NCBI RefSeq assembly: GCF_014960965.1
Contig: NZ_CP063169.1
Coordinates: forward strand, 715,581-779,580
Source of the DNA: Ruania alkalisoli
GTDB lineage: Bacteria > Actinomycetota > Actinomycetes > Actinomycetales > Beutenbergiaceae
DNA length: 64,000 nt
Direction: 5' to 3'
In this document: in pieces, positions 18,696-27,346 of the stretch
How the letters are laid out: every line of letters begins with the position of its first letter
Numbering within the stretch: the stretch's first letter is position 1
Translations under genes and position numbers: made by a program
Notes under the pieces: model-generated
Database searches by the model: none
What the model was told of the DNA's origin: nothing
The model's input: only the letters and a program-made list of their open reading frames with translations

Positions 18696-21600
18696 GTGAA
18701 GGTCAAGCTGATGCTGCACCGCGAGGGCCTGGCCCCGGCGGATATCGTGGTGACGGCCGACTCGACCGCCACCGCGGCCGACGTCGCTCGCTATATCGCC
18801 GACTCCGACCCGGCTCGTTCGATCATCGCCGGTGAGCACGATGTACTCACGCTGGCAGTGGCCCCACCGACGGCGGACCGACTCGAGCCGCTGCAGCCCG
18901 ACGTGCCCATCGGGGAGGCCTCGATCGGTTCCGGCTTCGCCGCGTCGGTGCTCAACCTGGGCGCGCGATCTGCGCAGTCGACCCCGGCCGGCGCTCGCAG
19001 CGTCGGGGTGCTGCGAGCCACGGACGGCCCGTTGCGGGGCCAGGAGTTCCCGCTCTCGATGGGGCACACCTCCATCGGACGTGATCCCAGCAACGGGATC
19101 GTGCTCGCCGATCCGATGGTCTCCAAGCGGCACGCCCGGATCGAGGTTGGTGGTTACGTCGAGCTCGTCGACCTGAACTCGGCCAACGGTGTGCTGGTCG
19201 ATGGTGAGCTCGTCCAGCGCGTGCGGCTGGTTCCCGGGAAGCCGTTCGTGATCGGCGGCACGACACTGGTGCTCTACCTGGCCAGCGACTTCGACGGCAC
19301 CGGTGAGGACCCGGTGCTCGAGCGCGGCGGGGGGCTGCTGTTCAACCGGAGCCCGCGCGTGGAGGTCCGCTACCCGGGAACAGAGTTCCCGCCGCCGAGG
19401 CTGCCCACGGAGGCAGTGCAGAAGCTCTTCCCGTGGGTGATGCTGGTCGCGCCGGTGATCATGGCGCTGTCCATCTATTTCATCACCGACCGGCCGCGTG
19501 CACTCCTGCTGGTGGTCATGACCCCGCTGATGGCGTTGGGGAACTTCGTCAACCAGCGCAACCAGACCGGCAATAAGCGCAACCACGAACTGATGCTGTT
19601 CGAGCGGCAGTTCGAGGAGCTGGAGGAGAACTTCTACCGGGCCAAACCCGAGGAGGAGCGGGCGCGCAACGAGGAGGTGCCGCCGGTCGCCGAGGTCTTC
19701 GAGCACGCGATGCGCCTCGGCCCACTGCTGTGGACCAGGAGACCTGAGCACTGGAACTTCCTCGCCCTACGGCTGGGCATCAGCCGCGCTCCGTCGCGGA
19801 ACTCGATCGCCGACCGTGACTCCCAGGATGGACTGCCCGAGTACATCGAACGCCTCGATCGTCTGAAGGAGCGCTACCGCTATGTCGATGGCGTTCCAGT
19901 GATGGACACCTTGCGCGATCTCGGTTCGATCGGTGTCTCAGGACCGACCGGGCCCGCCTCGGATGCGATGCGCGGGCTCGCCGTGCAGATCTTCGGACTG
20001 CACGCCCCGAACGAGGTCGTCTCCGTCGCTTTCACCGACGCGGAGTGGGCCGGAGAGCTGGAGTGGATCAAGTGGCTCCCGCACACCACCAGCGAGACGA
20101 GCCCGTTCAAGAGCCTCCCGCTCGCGGACTCGGCACCGGCGGCGAACGCCCTGCTGAACTCACTCGAGGAGTACGTCCTGCGGGGTGGGTCACGCCCGGA
20201 CCCGCGGGGGCCGTTCGCGGAGCGGTGGACCCCGATGAACTATGGGCGCGACGTCAGCCGTGCTGCGGAGCAGATGAAGCGCCCGCATCCGATCAACGTG
20301 GTCGTCTTCGTCACCAACGACGCACCGGTGGACCGTGCGCGCCTGGTGCAGGTGCTCGAACGAGGGGCGGACGTGGGCGTCCACGCCGTGTTCGTCTCCC
20401 CGACCGTCGAATCGCTACCCGCTGTCTGCCGCGGCTACCTGGACGTGACCGCGGGACTCGAGGAGGTGACGGTCGGCCTGGTCCGCAGCGGTGAGGCCTA
20501 CCAGGGGGTGAGTATCGAGGGGGTCTCGAATGCCTACATGCACACCTTTGCCAAGCGGCTCGCTCCGGTGGTGGACGCGAGCACCGTCGTCCACGACTCC
20601 TCCGACATCCCGAACTCGGTGATGTTCCTTTCCCTGGTGGGGCACGAGGTGGCCCGCGAGCCGCAGGCCGTGGTGGACCGGTGGCGCCAGAACAACACCA
20701 TCGTGGATCGATCGGACACGCCCCGCCCGCGCCTGAAGAAGGCCGGAAATCTGCGCGCGATCATCGGTCAGGGTGCCAGCGACGCGATGACGCTGGACCT
20801 GCGTACCCAGGGGCCTCACGCTCTCGTCGGCGGGACCACCGGTGCCGGGAAGTCGGAGTTCCTGCAGGCCTGGGTGCTGGGAATCGCCTCCGCGCACAGT
20901 CCCGACCGGGTGACCTTCCTGTTCGTGGACTACAAGGGCGGGTCGGCGTTCGCCGATTGTGTGGAGCTGCCGCACTGCGTGGGATTGGTGACGGACCTGA
21001 GCCAGCACCTGGTGCGACGTGCTCTGACCAGCCTGCGGGCAGAACTGCACTACCGCGAGCACCTGTTCAACCGGAAGAAGGCCAAGGACCTGCTGGAGCT
21101 GGAGAAGCGGCAGGATCCGGAGTGCCCGCCGGCGCTGGTGCTCGTGATCGATGAGTTCGCAGCGCTCGCCGGGGAGGTTCCTGAGTTCGTCGACGGCGTC
21201 GTCGACATCGCCCAACGTGGCCGCTCGCTCGGAATCCACCTCATCATGGCCACGCAGCGCCCGGCCGGTGTGATCAAGGACAACCTGCGCGCCAACACCA
21301 ACCTGCGGGTGGCCCTGCGAATGGCCGACGAGGCTGACTCCAAGGACGTCGTGGACGACCCCGTCGCGGCCACCTTCCCGCCCTCGATCCCCGGGCGAGG
21401 CATCGCCAAGACCGGCCCCGGGCGACTGGTGCCGTTCCAGTCCGCCTACGCCGGTGGCTGGACCACCGAGAATGAAGTGGTCTCCGCCGAGGTCCGGGTG
21501 GCCGAGCTGCGGTTCGGCTCCACGACCGAGTGGGAACCGGAGCGCCCCCCCGAGTCGGATTCCCACGACGAGGATCTCGGTCCCAACGATCAGCGGTGTG

Positions 21601-23243
21601 TGGTCAACACGCTCATCCGGGCTGCCGATCTTGCGAACCTGCCCATTCCTCGCCGCCCGTGGCTGGATGATCTTGCTCCTGTGGTCGACGTCCGCGATCT
21701 GCCCGCCGAGGGCGATGGCCGGGTGCTGCTCGGCCTGGCGGACCTGCCGGCACACCAGCGCCAGGACCCGGTCTACTTCGCACCGGACCGGGACGGTTCA
21801 CTGCTGATCTTCGGAACCTCCGGCGCGGGCAAGTCGACCGTGCTGAAGACGATCGCGACCGCAGCGGGGATGCGACCGGATCTCGGCAGCACCCAGGTGT
21901 ACGGACTCGACTTCGCCTCGGGTGCGCTCGGGGTGCTGGAACGGCTGCCGCACGTGGGATCGATCATCGATGGTGACGACGGCGAGCGCCTGCAGCGTCT
22001 GCTGCGCACACTCGACTCCGAGCTGAGCCGCCGCTCCGATGCCTTCTCGGCCGCGAACGCCGCGAACCTGAGCGAGTACCGCGACCTGGTGGACCCGTCG
22101 ATGCCGCGGATCATCCTGCTCATCGACAACTTTCCCGAGTTCAAGAAAGAGTGGGAGATCTCCTCCGCGAGGGCCCCGTTCTACCGCATGTTCATGCGGA
22201 TACTCGGTGAGGGCCGCCCGCTCGGTGTGCATGCGGTGCTCACGGCCGACCGGGGCGGTGCCGTCCCCACCGCCGTGGTCTCCAACATCTCCCGCCGGGT
22301 GATCCTGCGCCTGGCGGACCCGAACCAGTACTTCATGCTCGGGGCGCCCAAGGATGTCCTCGACGACCAGTCACCTCCGGGGCGGGCGGTCGTGGACAAG
22401 AACGAGGTCCAGACCGCCGTGCTCGGTGGCTCGACGAATGTGGCCGAGCAGACGAAGGTGCTCGATGAACTTGCCGAGCAGCTGCGTGAGAGGGGCATGC
22501 CGGAGGCGCCGCAGATCAGGTCGCTGCCGAGGCGCCTGAGCATCGAGGACCTGCCGGACCGCGTGGACGGGTTGCCGGTGGTGGGCATCGCCGACGACAC
22601 CCTCTCTCCGCGCGGGTTCGACCCGATCGGCTCGTTCACGATCACCGGTCCGCCGCAGTCGGGCAAGACCAACGCGCTACGCGCCTTCGTGACGGCGGTG
22701 GAACGGTTCGATCCGGACGTCAAGCTGTTCCACTTCGGCAGCAGGCGCGCCCAGCTCACCGAGTTCCGGGACTGGGTGCGTAGCGCCACCCGTCCCGACG
22801 ACGAGAAGGAGCTTGCGACCGAACTCACTGAGATCCTCGCGGACGAGAGCGTCCCGGGGAGGATCATGATCGTCGTCGAGGACGTTCCGCACCTGGCCGA
22901 CGGTCCGGCGGACCGTGCCGTGCGCGCCATGCTGCAGGCGTTGAACAATAGCGATCACCTGCTGGTCGGCGAGGCCGACGTCTCGAGGGCGGGTGGTGGT
23001 TCCGGCGTGCTGGGCGAGTGGAAGTCGCCCCGCCAGGGGATCGCGCTCAAGCCCGATACCTACGATGGCGACACGCTGTTCAAGGTGCCGTTCGGGCGCG
23101 TCAAACGCACCGACTTCCCGGACGGGCGAGGGATCTTCGTCCAGGCCGGCCGCGCGGTGACCATGCACCTGCCGCTCGTGGACGGTGACGGACGCCGTCG
23201 GGAACCTCTGCCGGACACCGAGCGGGCCGTGCAGGGTTTGTGA
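18696..23243 (+). CDS. FHA-containing FtsK/SpoIIIE-type type VII secretion ATPase (EssC/EccC-like)
   Basis: 1515 residues from GTG 18696 with AGGGGG upstream. An N-terminal EssC-like domain is followed by an FHA domain (about 101-195; TSIGRDPSNG, VSKRHARIE, NSANGVLVD) and two TM helices (about 248-288). Three FtsK-type ATPase domains follow. Walker A motifs are GGTTGAGKS (712-720), GTSGAGKST (1040-1048) and GPPQSGKT (1318-1325). Walker B regions are LVLVIDEFAAL, IILLIDNFPEF and IMIVVEDVPHL; only the first is canonical DE. One chain with FHA, two TMs and three motors matches Firmicute EssC and actinobacterial EccC fusions. It should power export of the small helical proteins encoded downstream. 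No other standard T7SS membrane component was recognised nearby. Confidence 0.93.
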   Translation: MKVKLMLHREGLAPADIVVTADSTATAADVARYIADSDPARSIIAGEHDVLTLAVAPPTADRLEPLQPDVPIGEASIGSGFAASVLNLGARSAQSTPAGARSVGVLRATDGPLRGQEFPLSMGHTSIGRDPSNGIVLADPMVSKRHARIEVGGYVELVDLNSANGVLVDGELVQRVRLVPGKPFVIGGTTLVLYLASDFDGTGEDPVLERGGGLLFNRSPRVEVRYPGTEFPPPRLPTEAVQKLFPWVMLVAPVIMALSIYFITDRPRALLLVVMTPLMALGNFVNQRNQTGNKRNHELMLFERQFEELEENFYRAKPEEERARNEEVPPVAEVFEHAMRLGPLLWTRRPEHWNFLALRLGISRAPSRNSIADRDSQDGLPEYIERLDRLKERYRYVDGVPVMDTLRDLGSIGVSGPTGPASDAMRGLAVQIFGLHAPNEVVSVAFTDAEWAGELEWIKWLPHTTSETSPFKSLPLADSAPAANALLNSLEEYVLRGGSRPDPRGPFAERWTPMNYGRDVSRAAEQMKRPHPINVVVFVTNDAPVDRARLVQVLERGADVGVHAVFVSPTVESLPAVCRGYLDVTAGLEEVTVGLVRSGEAYQGVSIEGVSNAYMHTFAKRLAPVVDASTVVHDSSDIPNSVMFLSLVGHEVAREPQAVVDRWRQNNTIVDRSDTPRPRLKKAGNLRAIIGQGASDAMTLDLRTQGPHALVGGTTGAGKSEFLQAWVLGIASAHSPDRVTFLFVDYKGGSAFADCVELPHCVGLVTDLSQHLVRRALTSLRAELHYREHLFNRKKAKDLLELEKRQDPECPPALVLVIDEFAALAGEVPEFVDGVVDIAQRGRSLGIHLIMATQRPAGVIKDNLRANTNLRVALRMADEADSKDVVDDPVAATFPPSIPGRGIAKTGPGRLVPFQSAYAGGWTTENEVVSAEVRVAELRFGSTTEWEPERPPESDSHDEDLGPNDQRCVVNTLIRAADLANLPIPRRPWLDDLAPVVDVRDLPAEGDGRVLLGLADLPAHQRQDPVYFAPDRDGSLLIFGTSGAGKSTVLKTIATAAGMRPDLGSTQVYGLDFASGALGVLERLPHVGSIIDGDDGERLQRLLRTLDSELSRRSDAFSAANAANLSEYRDLVDPSMPRIILLIDNFPEFKKEWEISSARAPFYRMFMRILGEGRPLGVHAVLTADRGGAVPTAVVSNISRRVILRLADPNQYFMLGAPKDVLDDQSPPGRAVVDKNEVQTAVLGGSTNVAEQTKVLDELAEQLRERGMPEAPQIRSLPRRLSIEDLPDRVDGLPVVGIADDTLSPRGFDPIGSFTITGPPQSGKTNALRAFVTAVERFDPDVKLFHFGSRRAQLTEFRDWVRSATRPDDEKELATELTEILADESVPGRIMIVVEDVPHLADGPADRAVRAMLQALNNSDHLLVGEADVSRAGGGSGVLGEWKSPRQGIALKPDTYDGDTLFKVPFGRVKRTDFPDGRGIFVQAGRAVTMHLPLVDGDGRRREPLPDTERAVQGL

Positions 23244-23261
23244 GGGAGGCGGGTACCCCAT

Positions 23262-23275
23262 GGGGACCAGTCCCC
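23262..23275. promoter_or_regulatory. Palindrome GGGGAC-N2-GTCCCC, copy 2
   Basis: The dyad extends to ATGGGGAC-CA-GTCCCCAT (23260-23277). It matches the palindrome at 17025-17038 in half-site and spacing and ends against the -35 box of the promoter at 23277. This is a position suited to repression or activation. Confidence 0.55.
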
Positions 23276-23276
23276 A

Positions 23277-23305
23277 TTGAGCGGGCGGCCACGCCACCAT
23301 AGAGT
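23277..23305 (+). promoter_or_regulatory. Promoter of the WXG100-like gene
   Basis: TTGAGC (23277-23282) and TAGAGT (23300-23305) are separated by 17 bp, a good sigma70 layout. Transcription would begin near 23312, about 50 bp before the start codon. It allows the small secreted proteins to be expressed separately from the ATPase gene. Confidence 0.6.
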
Positions 23306-23362
23306 CCTTCCTGGGTGATCCAAGTAGGGGCCCGGAACCGATACGTAGGAAGGTTGGGATCG

Positions 23363-23650
23363 ATGAGCGACTTCGGTGCAACGTACGACGAGATGGAGTC
23401 CACTGCTGACAAGCTGGACGACGGCAAGGACAGCATCGACACCGCGCTGGAGGAGTGCCAGGGGTACGTCGACGAGCTCGTCGAGGACGGGTTCAAGACC
23501 GAGAAGGCGTCCGGCAAGTTCAAGGACGGCTACGACGAGATGACCTCGGGCCTCAAGGATGCCTCCGAGGGAGTCAGCGAGATGGCGCAGGCGCTGCGGG
23601 ACATGGCGCAGTCCATCCGCGATCTGGACGACCAGCTCGCCGGCGGCTGA
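23363..23650 (+). CDS. WXG100-superfamily-like small helical protein (no WXG motif)
   Basis: 95 residues from ATG 23363; the open frame extends upstream but AGGAAGG and the domain boundary favour this start. Composition is almost entirely helix-forming, with two long helices around a central turn at VEDGFKTEKAS. That is where WXG100 proteins carry Trp-x-Gly; here the turn reads DGF with no Trp. Size, acidity, helical hairpin and position right after the T7SS ATPase gene all fit an EsxA/EsxB-type substrate or partner. The gene has its own promoter and a strong hairpin behind it, suggesting high expression. Confidence 0.8.
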   Translation: MSDFGATYDEMESTADKLDDGKDSIDTALEECQGYVDELVEDGFKTEKASGKFKDGYDEMTSGLKDASEGVSEMAQALRDMAQSIRDLDDQLAGG

Positions 23651-23663
23651 TCGAGACGACATC

Positions 23664-23701
23664 GGCTGTGGGACCGGCCGCGTATGGCCGGTCCCACAGC
23701 C
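23664..23701 (+). terminator. Strong hairpin after the WXG100-like gene
   Basis: A perfect 16-bp stem (23664-23679 with 23686-23701) with a 6-base loop, followed by TTT. A second 8-bp hairpin follows at 23708-23727 (GCGGACCG/CGGTCCGC). It lies inside the operon, 14 bp after the stop codon. It probably acts as a partial terminator or mRNA stabiliser so that the small protein is made in excess over the genes behind it. Confidence 0.75.
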
Positions 23702-23793
23702 TTTCGTGCGGACCGCCTGCGGTCCGCAGACATGGTCAGACAGTGGTGCGGGTGCACCGGCAAGGGTAGGGACAAGCGTGAGGAACCGGGGCC

Positions 23794-24093
23794 GTGGCTG
23801 ACATCTACATCTCGCTGGACGAGCTGCGGGAGATGAGTACTCAACTCGGCGACATCGTCGAGGAGTTCGAGAACGCCACCAGCAATTCGGAGGCGTTGGA
23901 AGCCGCGATCGGCTACCCCTTCGGTGAGGGCAAACTGCGATCTGAGGCTCGCGAGTTCGAGGAGCGCTGGGACGACAAGCGCAACGATCTCAAGGAAGCT
24001 CTTGCAAAGGTCCAGGAGCACGTCGACGGCGTGATCGAAGGGGTCGAGGAATGGGAAACCGAGACCGCGCTTGCCCTCGAGCCGGAGGAGTGA
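23794..24093 (+). CDS. Small acidic coiled-coil protein, probable partner of the type VII substrate
   Basis: 99 residues from GTG 23794. It is predicted to be almost all helix, with heptad-like spacing through AREFEERWDDKRNDLKEAL and the segment after it. It has no signal peptide or membrane segment. Size and place between the WXG100-like gene and the large candidate substrate fit a WXG-type chaperone or adaptor; such small partners often pair with LXG or polymorphic effectors. There is no clear WXG, although FEERWDD could sit at the turn. Function inferred from context only. Confidence 0.65.
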   Translation: MADIYISLDELREMSTQLGDIVEEFENATSNSEALEAAIGYPFGEGKLRSEAREFEERWDDKRNDLKEALAKVQEHVDGVIEGVEEWETETALALEPEE

Positions 24094-24127
24094 GACCGAT
24101 GCACGGGGAGAATGAGGGAACGGTTCG

Positions 24128-25336
24128 ATGACATTCATGCCACTGTCGCCGCGCTACCGGACGATTCAGCATGTCGAGGGCAGCCCGCAGGAGATCATTT
24201 CGCGGGGGACCGACATCGAGACGCTCGGGGGCCAGATGCGCGAGAGCGCCGGCGTTCTGGAGAGCATCAAGAATCGGGCCACCGATCAGCAGGGGAAGGC
24301 GGTCGATGCGCTGCGCGAGTCGATCGGCGATTCGTATTCGGTGCTGTATGAGGCTGCTGACCTGTATGAACCCGTCGGGCCGGTGATCCGCGGGTACGGC
24401 GAGGCGTTGGAGTCGATCAAGCCGAAGATCGACGGGCACGCTGACACGTGCGAGACGTTGTGGAGCACGTTCTACAACCTGCCACCGGTCGGGTCGATGC
24501 GGATCCCGCGTGGCGCGGGCGGCTGGGGACAGCCGGACGAGGGGAGCCCGGAGGCCGAGCAACAGGCAGACGAGGACGCCGCCAAGCAGGAGGCCTACGA
24601 GAACTGGGAAGCCGAGGCGATCGCGTTCGACAACGACTACGACACGTGGGAAGAGGCCTACGACGACGCTGTCCAGGGCATCGGCGAGGAGATGGCCGAC
24701 TCGATCAAGGACAGCTTCTGGGACAACTGGGGCGACTTCATCAAGGGCTTCCTCAGCTGGGCTTCGTTGATCCTCGGGATCGCCGCCCTCATCATTGGCG
24801 GCCCGATCCTCGCGGCCCTGGCTCTCGTTGCGGGTCTGGCCTACCTTGCCGTCACGATCTACGAGTACTCCGAGGGCGATGCCACCGGGTGGGACATAGC
24901 CTTGGCGGCACTCGGTGTCCTACCGGTCGGCAAACTGGCGAACCTGACCAAGGGGCTGCATTTCAACAAGGCAGCCTTCCAGGCGATGGGCAAGGGAATG
25001 CTCGGCAACTTCGGGAAGCTGAGCGGACCGGCTTTCAGGATCGCCGACGACTCTCTGATCGGGCTATGGCGAAGTGGTGGTGCCAGGGCGGGGATCACGA
25101 AGCTCCTCACCGGCGGTAAGGGGTTTGACGACGTCTGGGCCTCCCACCGCGCCTTCTATCAAGTCGACGACGCCGCCCGATACATGAACTCGGTGCGTAA
25201 CCTCGCCGGGATCGACTTCGGTCTGAGCACGGTAGGGAACCTGCTCGGGCACTACGGTCGGGGTGCTTCGGTCACGCAGCTGACGCCGCTTCCTGACCTT
25301 CCGAAGACTCCAGGCTGGGTGGGTGTTGGCCTGTGA
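24128..25336 (+). CDS. Candidate type VII-exported protein with WXG-like N terminus and membrane hairpin
   Basis: 402 residues, ATG 24128 with GAGGGAACGG upstream. Residues 1-115 are helical and resemble the WXG/LXG-like leader of actinobacterial T7SS substrates (ESIKNRATDQQGKAVDALRES). An acidic linker (about 135-195) follows, then a hydrophobic hairpin at about 208-246 and a C-terminal region of about 155 residues in which no known toxin motif is recognisable. The middle-hydrophobic layout recalls polymorphic toxins that cross a membrane, but no nuclease, ADP-ribosylase or NADase signature is visible. It overlaps the next gene by GTGA, as effector and immunity genes often do. It could instead be a structural subunit of the machine. 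Confidence 0.65.
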   Translation: MTFMPLSPRYRTIQHVEGSPQEIISRGTDIETLGGQMRESAGVLESIKNRATDQQGKAVDALRESIGDSYSVLYEAADLYEPVGPVIRGYGEALESIKPKIDGHADTCETLWSTFYNLPPVGSMRIPRGAGGWGQPDEGSPEAEQQADEDAAKQEAYENWEAEAIAFDNDYDTWEEAYDDAVQGIGEEMADSIKDSFWDNWGDFIKGFLSWASLILGIAALIIGGPILAALALVAGLAYLAVTIYEYSEGDATGWDIALAALGVLPVGKLANLTKGLHFNKAAFQAMGKGMLGNFGKLSGPAFRIADDSLIGLWRSGGARAGITKLLTGGKGFDDVWASHRAFYQVDDAARYMNSVRNLAGIDFGLSTVGNLLGHYGRGASVTQLTPLPDLPKTPGWVGVGL

Positions 25337-25986
25337 CGGCGTTGCAGCAGGGATCCACGTGGTTCCTGGACGTCGTCGATGACCTGCAGATTCCGGGCTG
25401 GTTCTACGTTCCGGGGAACATGAGCAGTTCCGAGCAGCGGGAGTGGCTCGCCGCCTGTCTCGAGGCGCTCCCCACAGCTATTGGCACGCGGGGCTACGAC
25501 GGGAACGAGATCGGCCCTGACGACGTGCTCCCCAGTCTGCGTGAGGCGCTTGAGATTCGTTCGACGTCGCCCTCGCACGGCATCTTCCAGGTCTGGCCCA
25601 CGCGAGGGCCGGGGTCAGTGTTCTGCCATGTCACGATCCTCGACACCGCTGTGGCTCCCCGCTGGTCGGAGCTGGATGCCGTGTGCCACTCGATTGATGC
25701 TCCGCACATCGGTCCAGGGCTGCAGTGCTCGATCGAGGGGGTGGTCGAGCGTGACGGCACCCGGATGGATACGGCCTCGGTACACCTGGTGTTCGACGAT
25801 GGCGAGACCACGCTGATGCTCAGCATCAACGAGTCGTTCGCACCACTGGTCGCGTACGCACTGCCTGGTCTGGTCGCGCTGATGGAATCGGTGAGGATGG
25901 TGGACGCCGGCGGCAGGCAATTCCGTTCGATCGCTCCGTCAGGTCTGCTGGAGGAAGCGCCGTGGAACGTGGAGGATGATCAATGA
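25333..25986 (+). CDS. Unknown soluble protein of the type VII-like locus
   Basis: 217 residues from GTG 25333, coupled by GTGA to the gene before and by ATGA to the gene after. No signal peptide or membrane span. The mixed alpha/beta sequence has an acidic C terminus; strands such as GIFQVWPTRGPGSVFCHVTI and TASVHLVFDDGETTLMLSI suggest a beta-sheet with helices. Tight coupling to the candidate substrate makes it a possible immunity protein or cytosolic chaperone. No family was recognised. Confidence 0.6.
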   Translation: MTALQQGSTWFLDVVDDLQIPGWFYVPGNMSSSEQREWLAACLEALPTAIGTRGYDGNEIGPDDVLPSLREALEIRSTSPSHGIFQVWPTRGPGSVFCHVTILDTAVAPRWSELDAVCHSIDAPHIGPGLQCSIEGVVERDGTRMDTASVHLVFDDGETTLMLSINESFAPLVAYALPGLVALMESVRMVDAGGRQFRSIAPSGLLEEAPWNVEDDQ

Positions 25987-26603
25987 GCGTGCCGAGTCTG
26001 CGCGACGAGCTCGGGGTCCGTCCCGATCCCGAGTTCGAGATGAACCTTCCTGCAGGCTGGAGCCGGCAGGAGCCGGACGAGGAAACGCAAGCGCGGATGC
26101 TTGCCGCGGTCAAGCGCCGTCTGATGGAAAGTCACCGGCCAGACCTGTTCGCCCAGATGAAGACCGCGCTCGACCAGGCGTTCGAGGACATGCGAAAGAA
26201 CGGCGTCTTCGCCTTCTTCTCTGCCACTGACCCCGGGCCTGACACCCTGTTCGTCCCTTCATCATTGAACGCCTCGATCCTGCGAGCCGAGCCGGAGCGA
26301 TCTCTCGACGACGTGGCTCGCACCTTGTTCAGCAGCCACGGGGCGACGCCGCTGTTCGGTGACAAGCGGACTCTGCGGGCGGAGAAGGAGAAGAACACCC
26401 GGATGGGGACCGACACCGTCATCAATCACTCCGTGGTGTACCTGACACCGATCCCGGGATCGAAGCGTCGTCGGGCCCTCCAACTCGTGGCAGGATTCGC
26501 ACGCAAGCCCGAGATGGCGCCGGACGATCCGTGGGTCGATTCGATGCGGCTCCTGTTCGACTCCTGCGTCTCGTCACTGCGTTGGCGGCCACCAACGCAG
26601 TGA
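25983..26603 (+). CDS. Unknown protein of the type VII-like locus
   Basis: 206 residues from ATG 25983 (ATGA overlap). N-terminal residues 1-70 are helical and charged (LPAGWSRQEPDEETQARML begins it). The rest looks like an alpha/beta domain, including GVFAFFSATDPGPDTLFVPS and INHSVVYLTPIPGSKRR. No signal peptide, TM helix or known catalytic motif. Codon use matches its neighbours, so it is a native operon member. A role as chaperone or secretion accessory is possible from position only. Confidence 0.6.
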   Translation: MSVPSLRDELGVRPDPEFEMNLPAGWSRQEPDEETQARMLAAVKRRLMESHRPDLFAQMKTALDQAFEDMRKNGVFAFFSATDPGPDTLFVPSSLNASILRAEPERSLDDVARTLFSSHGATPLFGDKRTLRAEKEKNTRMGTDTVINHSVVYLTPIPGSKRRRALQLVAGFARKPEMAPDDPWVDSMRLLFDSCVSSLRWRPPTQ

Positions 26604-26635
26604 CGGCGAGTTCTCGGCCAACGACGAGGAGCAGT

Positions 26636-27346
26636 GTGAGGAAGCCGAAGACGACAGTGGAGGAGTGGGCCCGGACGGAGCCTTTCGTCGAACCGATCCG
26701 GTGGGGAGAAATCGAGGATGCCGTCCTCAGCCGGCGCCTGCCTCCTCGAGCGAACGAGTCGCTACGCGGGCTGCGCTTGGTCATCAAGGCCGTTGTCTTC
26801 GTTCTCGCCCTCGCTATCTACGGTGCCGGTGCCATCGGCCTCGCGGCTGTGCTGCTCGCCTCGGCTGAGGGAGCGAGCGAGGCAGACCCCTGGCACCGGG
26901 TGGCGCTCATCGCACTTCTGGTCGCCGTTGCGACGATGGCAGCGACAATGGCGGCCTGGCTCGGTGATGGGCGTCGACGCGGACCCTGGGATCTGATCGT
27001 CGCGGCGGTGACCGGAGTTGGTGCGTGCGGAGCAGGCGTTGTGATCTTCACCAGGTGGAGCGAGCCCGGGGTGGCGGGCGTGCTCGCAGCGATTGCCGGT
27101 GCGCTCGGCGTGGGCGGGTTGGTGGCTCTCTTGATGGCGTCCACGGGTCGTAACGACGGGCGTCGCCGCTGGAGTATCGATCCGGTCAAGGACCGTCGCT
27201 ACCTCGAGGCACGACGGGCGGTCCTGCAGATCCTGATCGACCGTGGCTACGCCGGGGGACTCAGCCGCGGGCAGCTCCAGCAGCTGGAGACGGCGCCGTT
27301 CGGATCGTGGCACGAGTTCGATCACGGACCGGGCGATCGCGGATGA
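26636..27346 (+). CDS. Four-helix membrane protein of the type VII-like locus
   Basis: 236 residues. GTG 26636 is chosen because GAGGAG lies 5 bp upstream; GTG 26600, overlapping the previous stop as GTGA, is the alternative. After about 55 cytosolic residues come four hydrophobic helices (VIKAVVFVLALAIYGAGAIG, VALIALLVAVATMAATMAAW, LIVAAVTGVGACGAGVVIF, VAGVLAAIAGALGVGGLVAL). A soluble C terminus of about 60 residues contains the DRRYLEARRAVLQILIDRG helix. It is the only polytopic protein of the locus besides the RDD protein, so it may supply the channel or an anchor for the ATPase. It does not resemble EccD (11 TM). Confidence 0.65.
   Translation: MRKPKTTVEEWARTEPFVEPIRWGEIEDAVLSRRLPPRANESLRGLRLVIKAVVFVLALAIYGAGAIGLAAVLLASAEGASEADPWHRVALIALLVAVATMAATMAAWLGDGRRRGPWDLIVAAVTGVGACGAGVVIFTRWSEPGVAGVLAAIAGALGVGGLVALLMASTGRNDGRRRWSIDPVKDRRYLEARRAVLQILIDRGYAGGLSRGQLQQLETAPFGSWHEFDHGPGDRG

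Noticed and set aside
20415-21755. Reverse-strand frame of 446 codons opposite the T7SS ATPase gene
   Set aside because: The sense strand encodes clear FtsK-type motifs here; the antisense product has no recognisable features.
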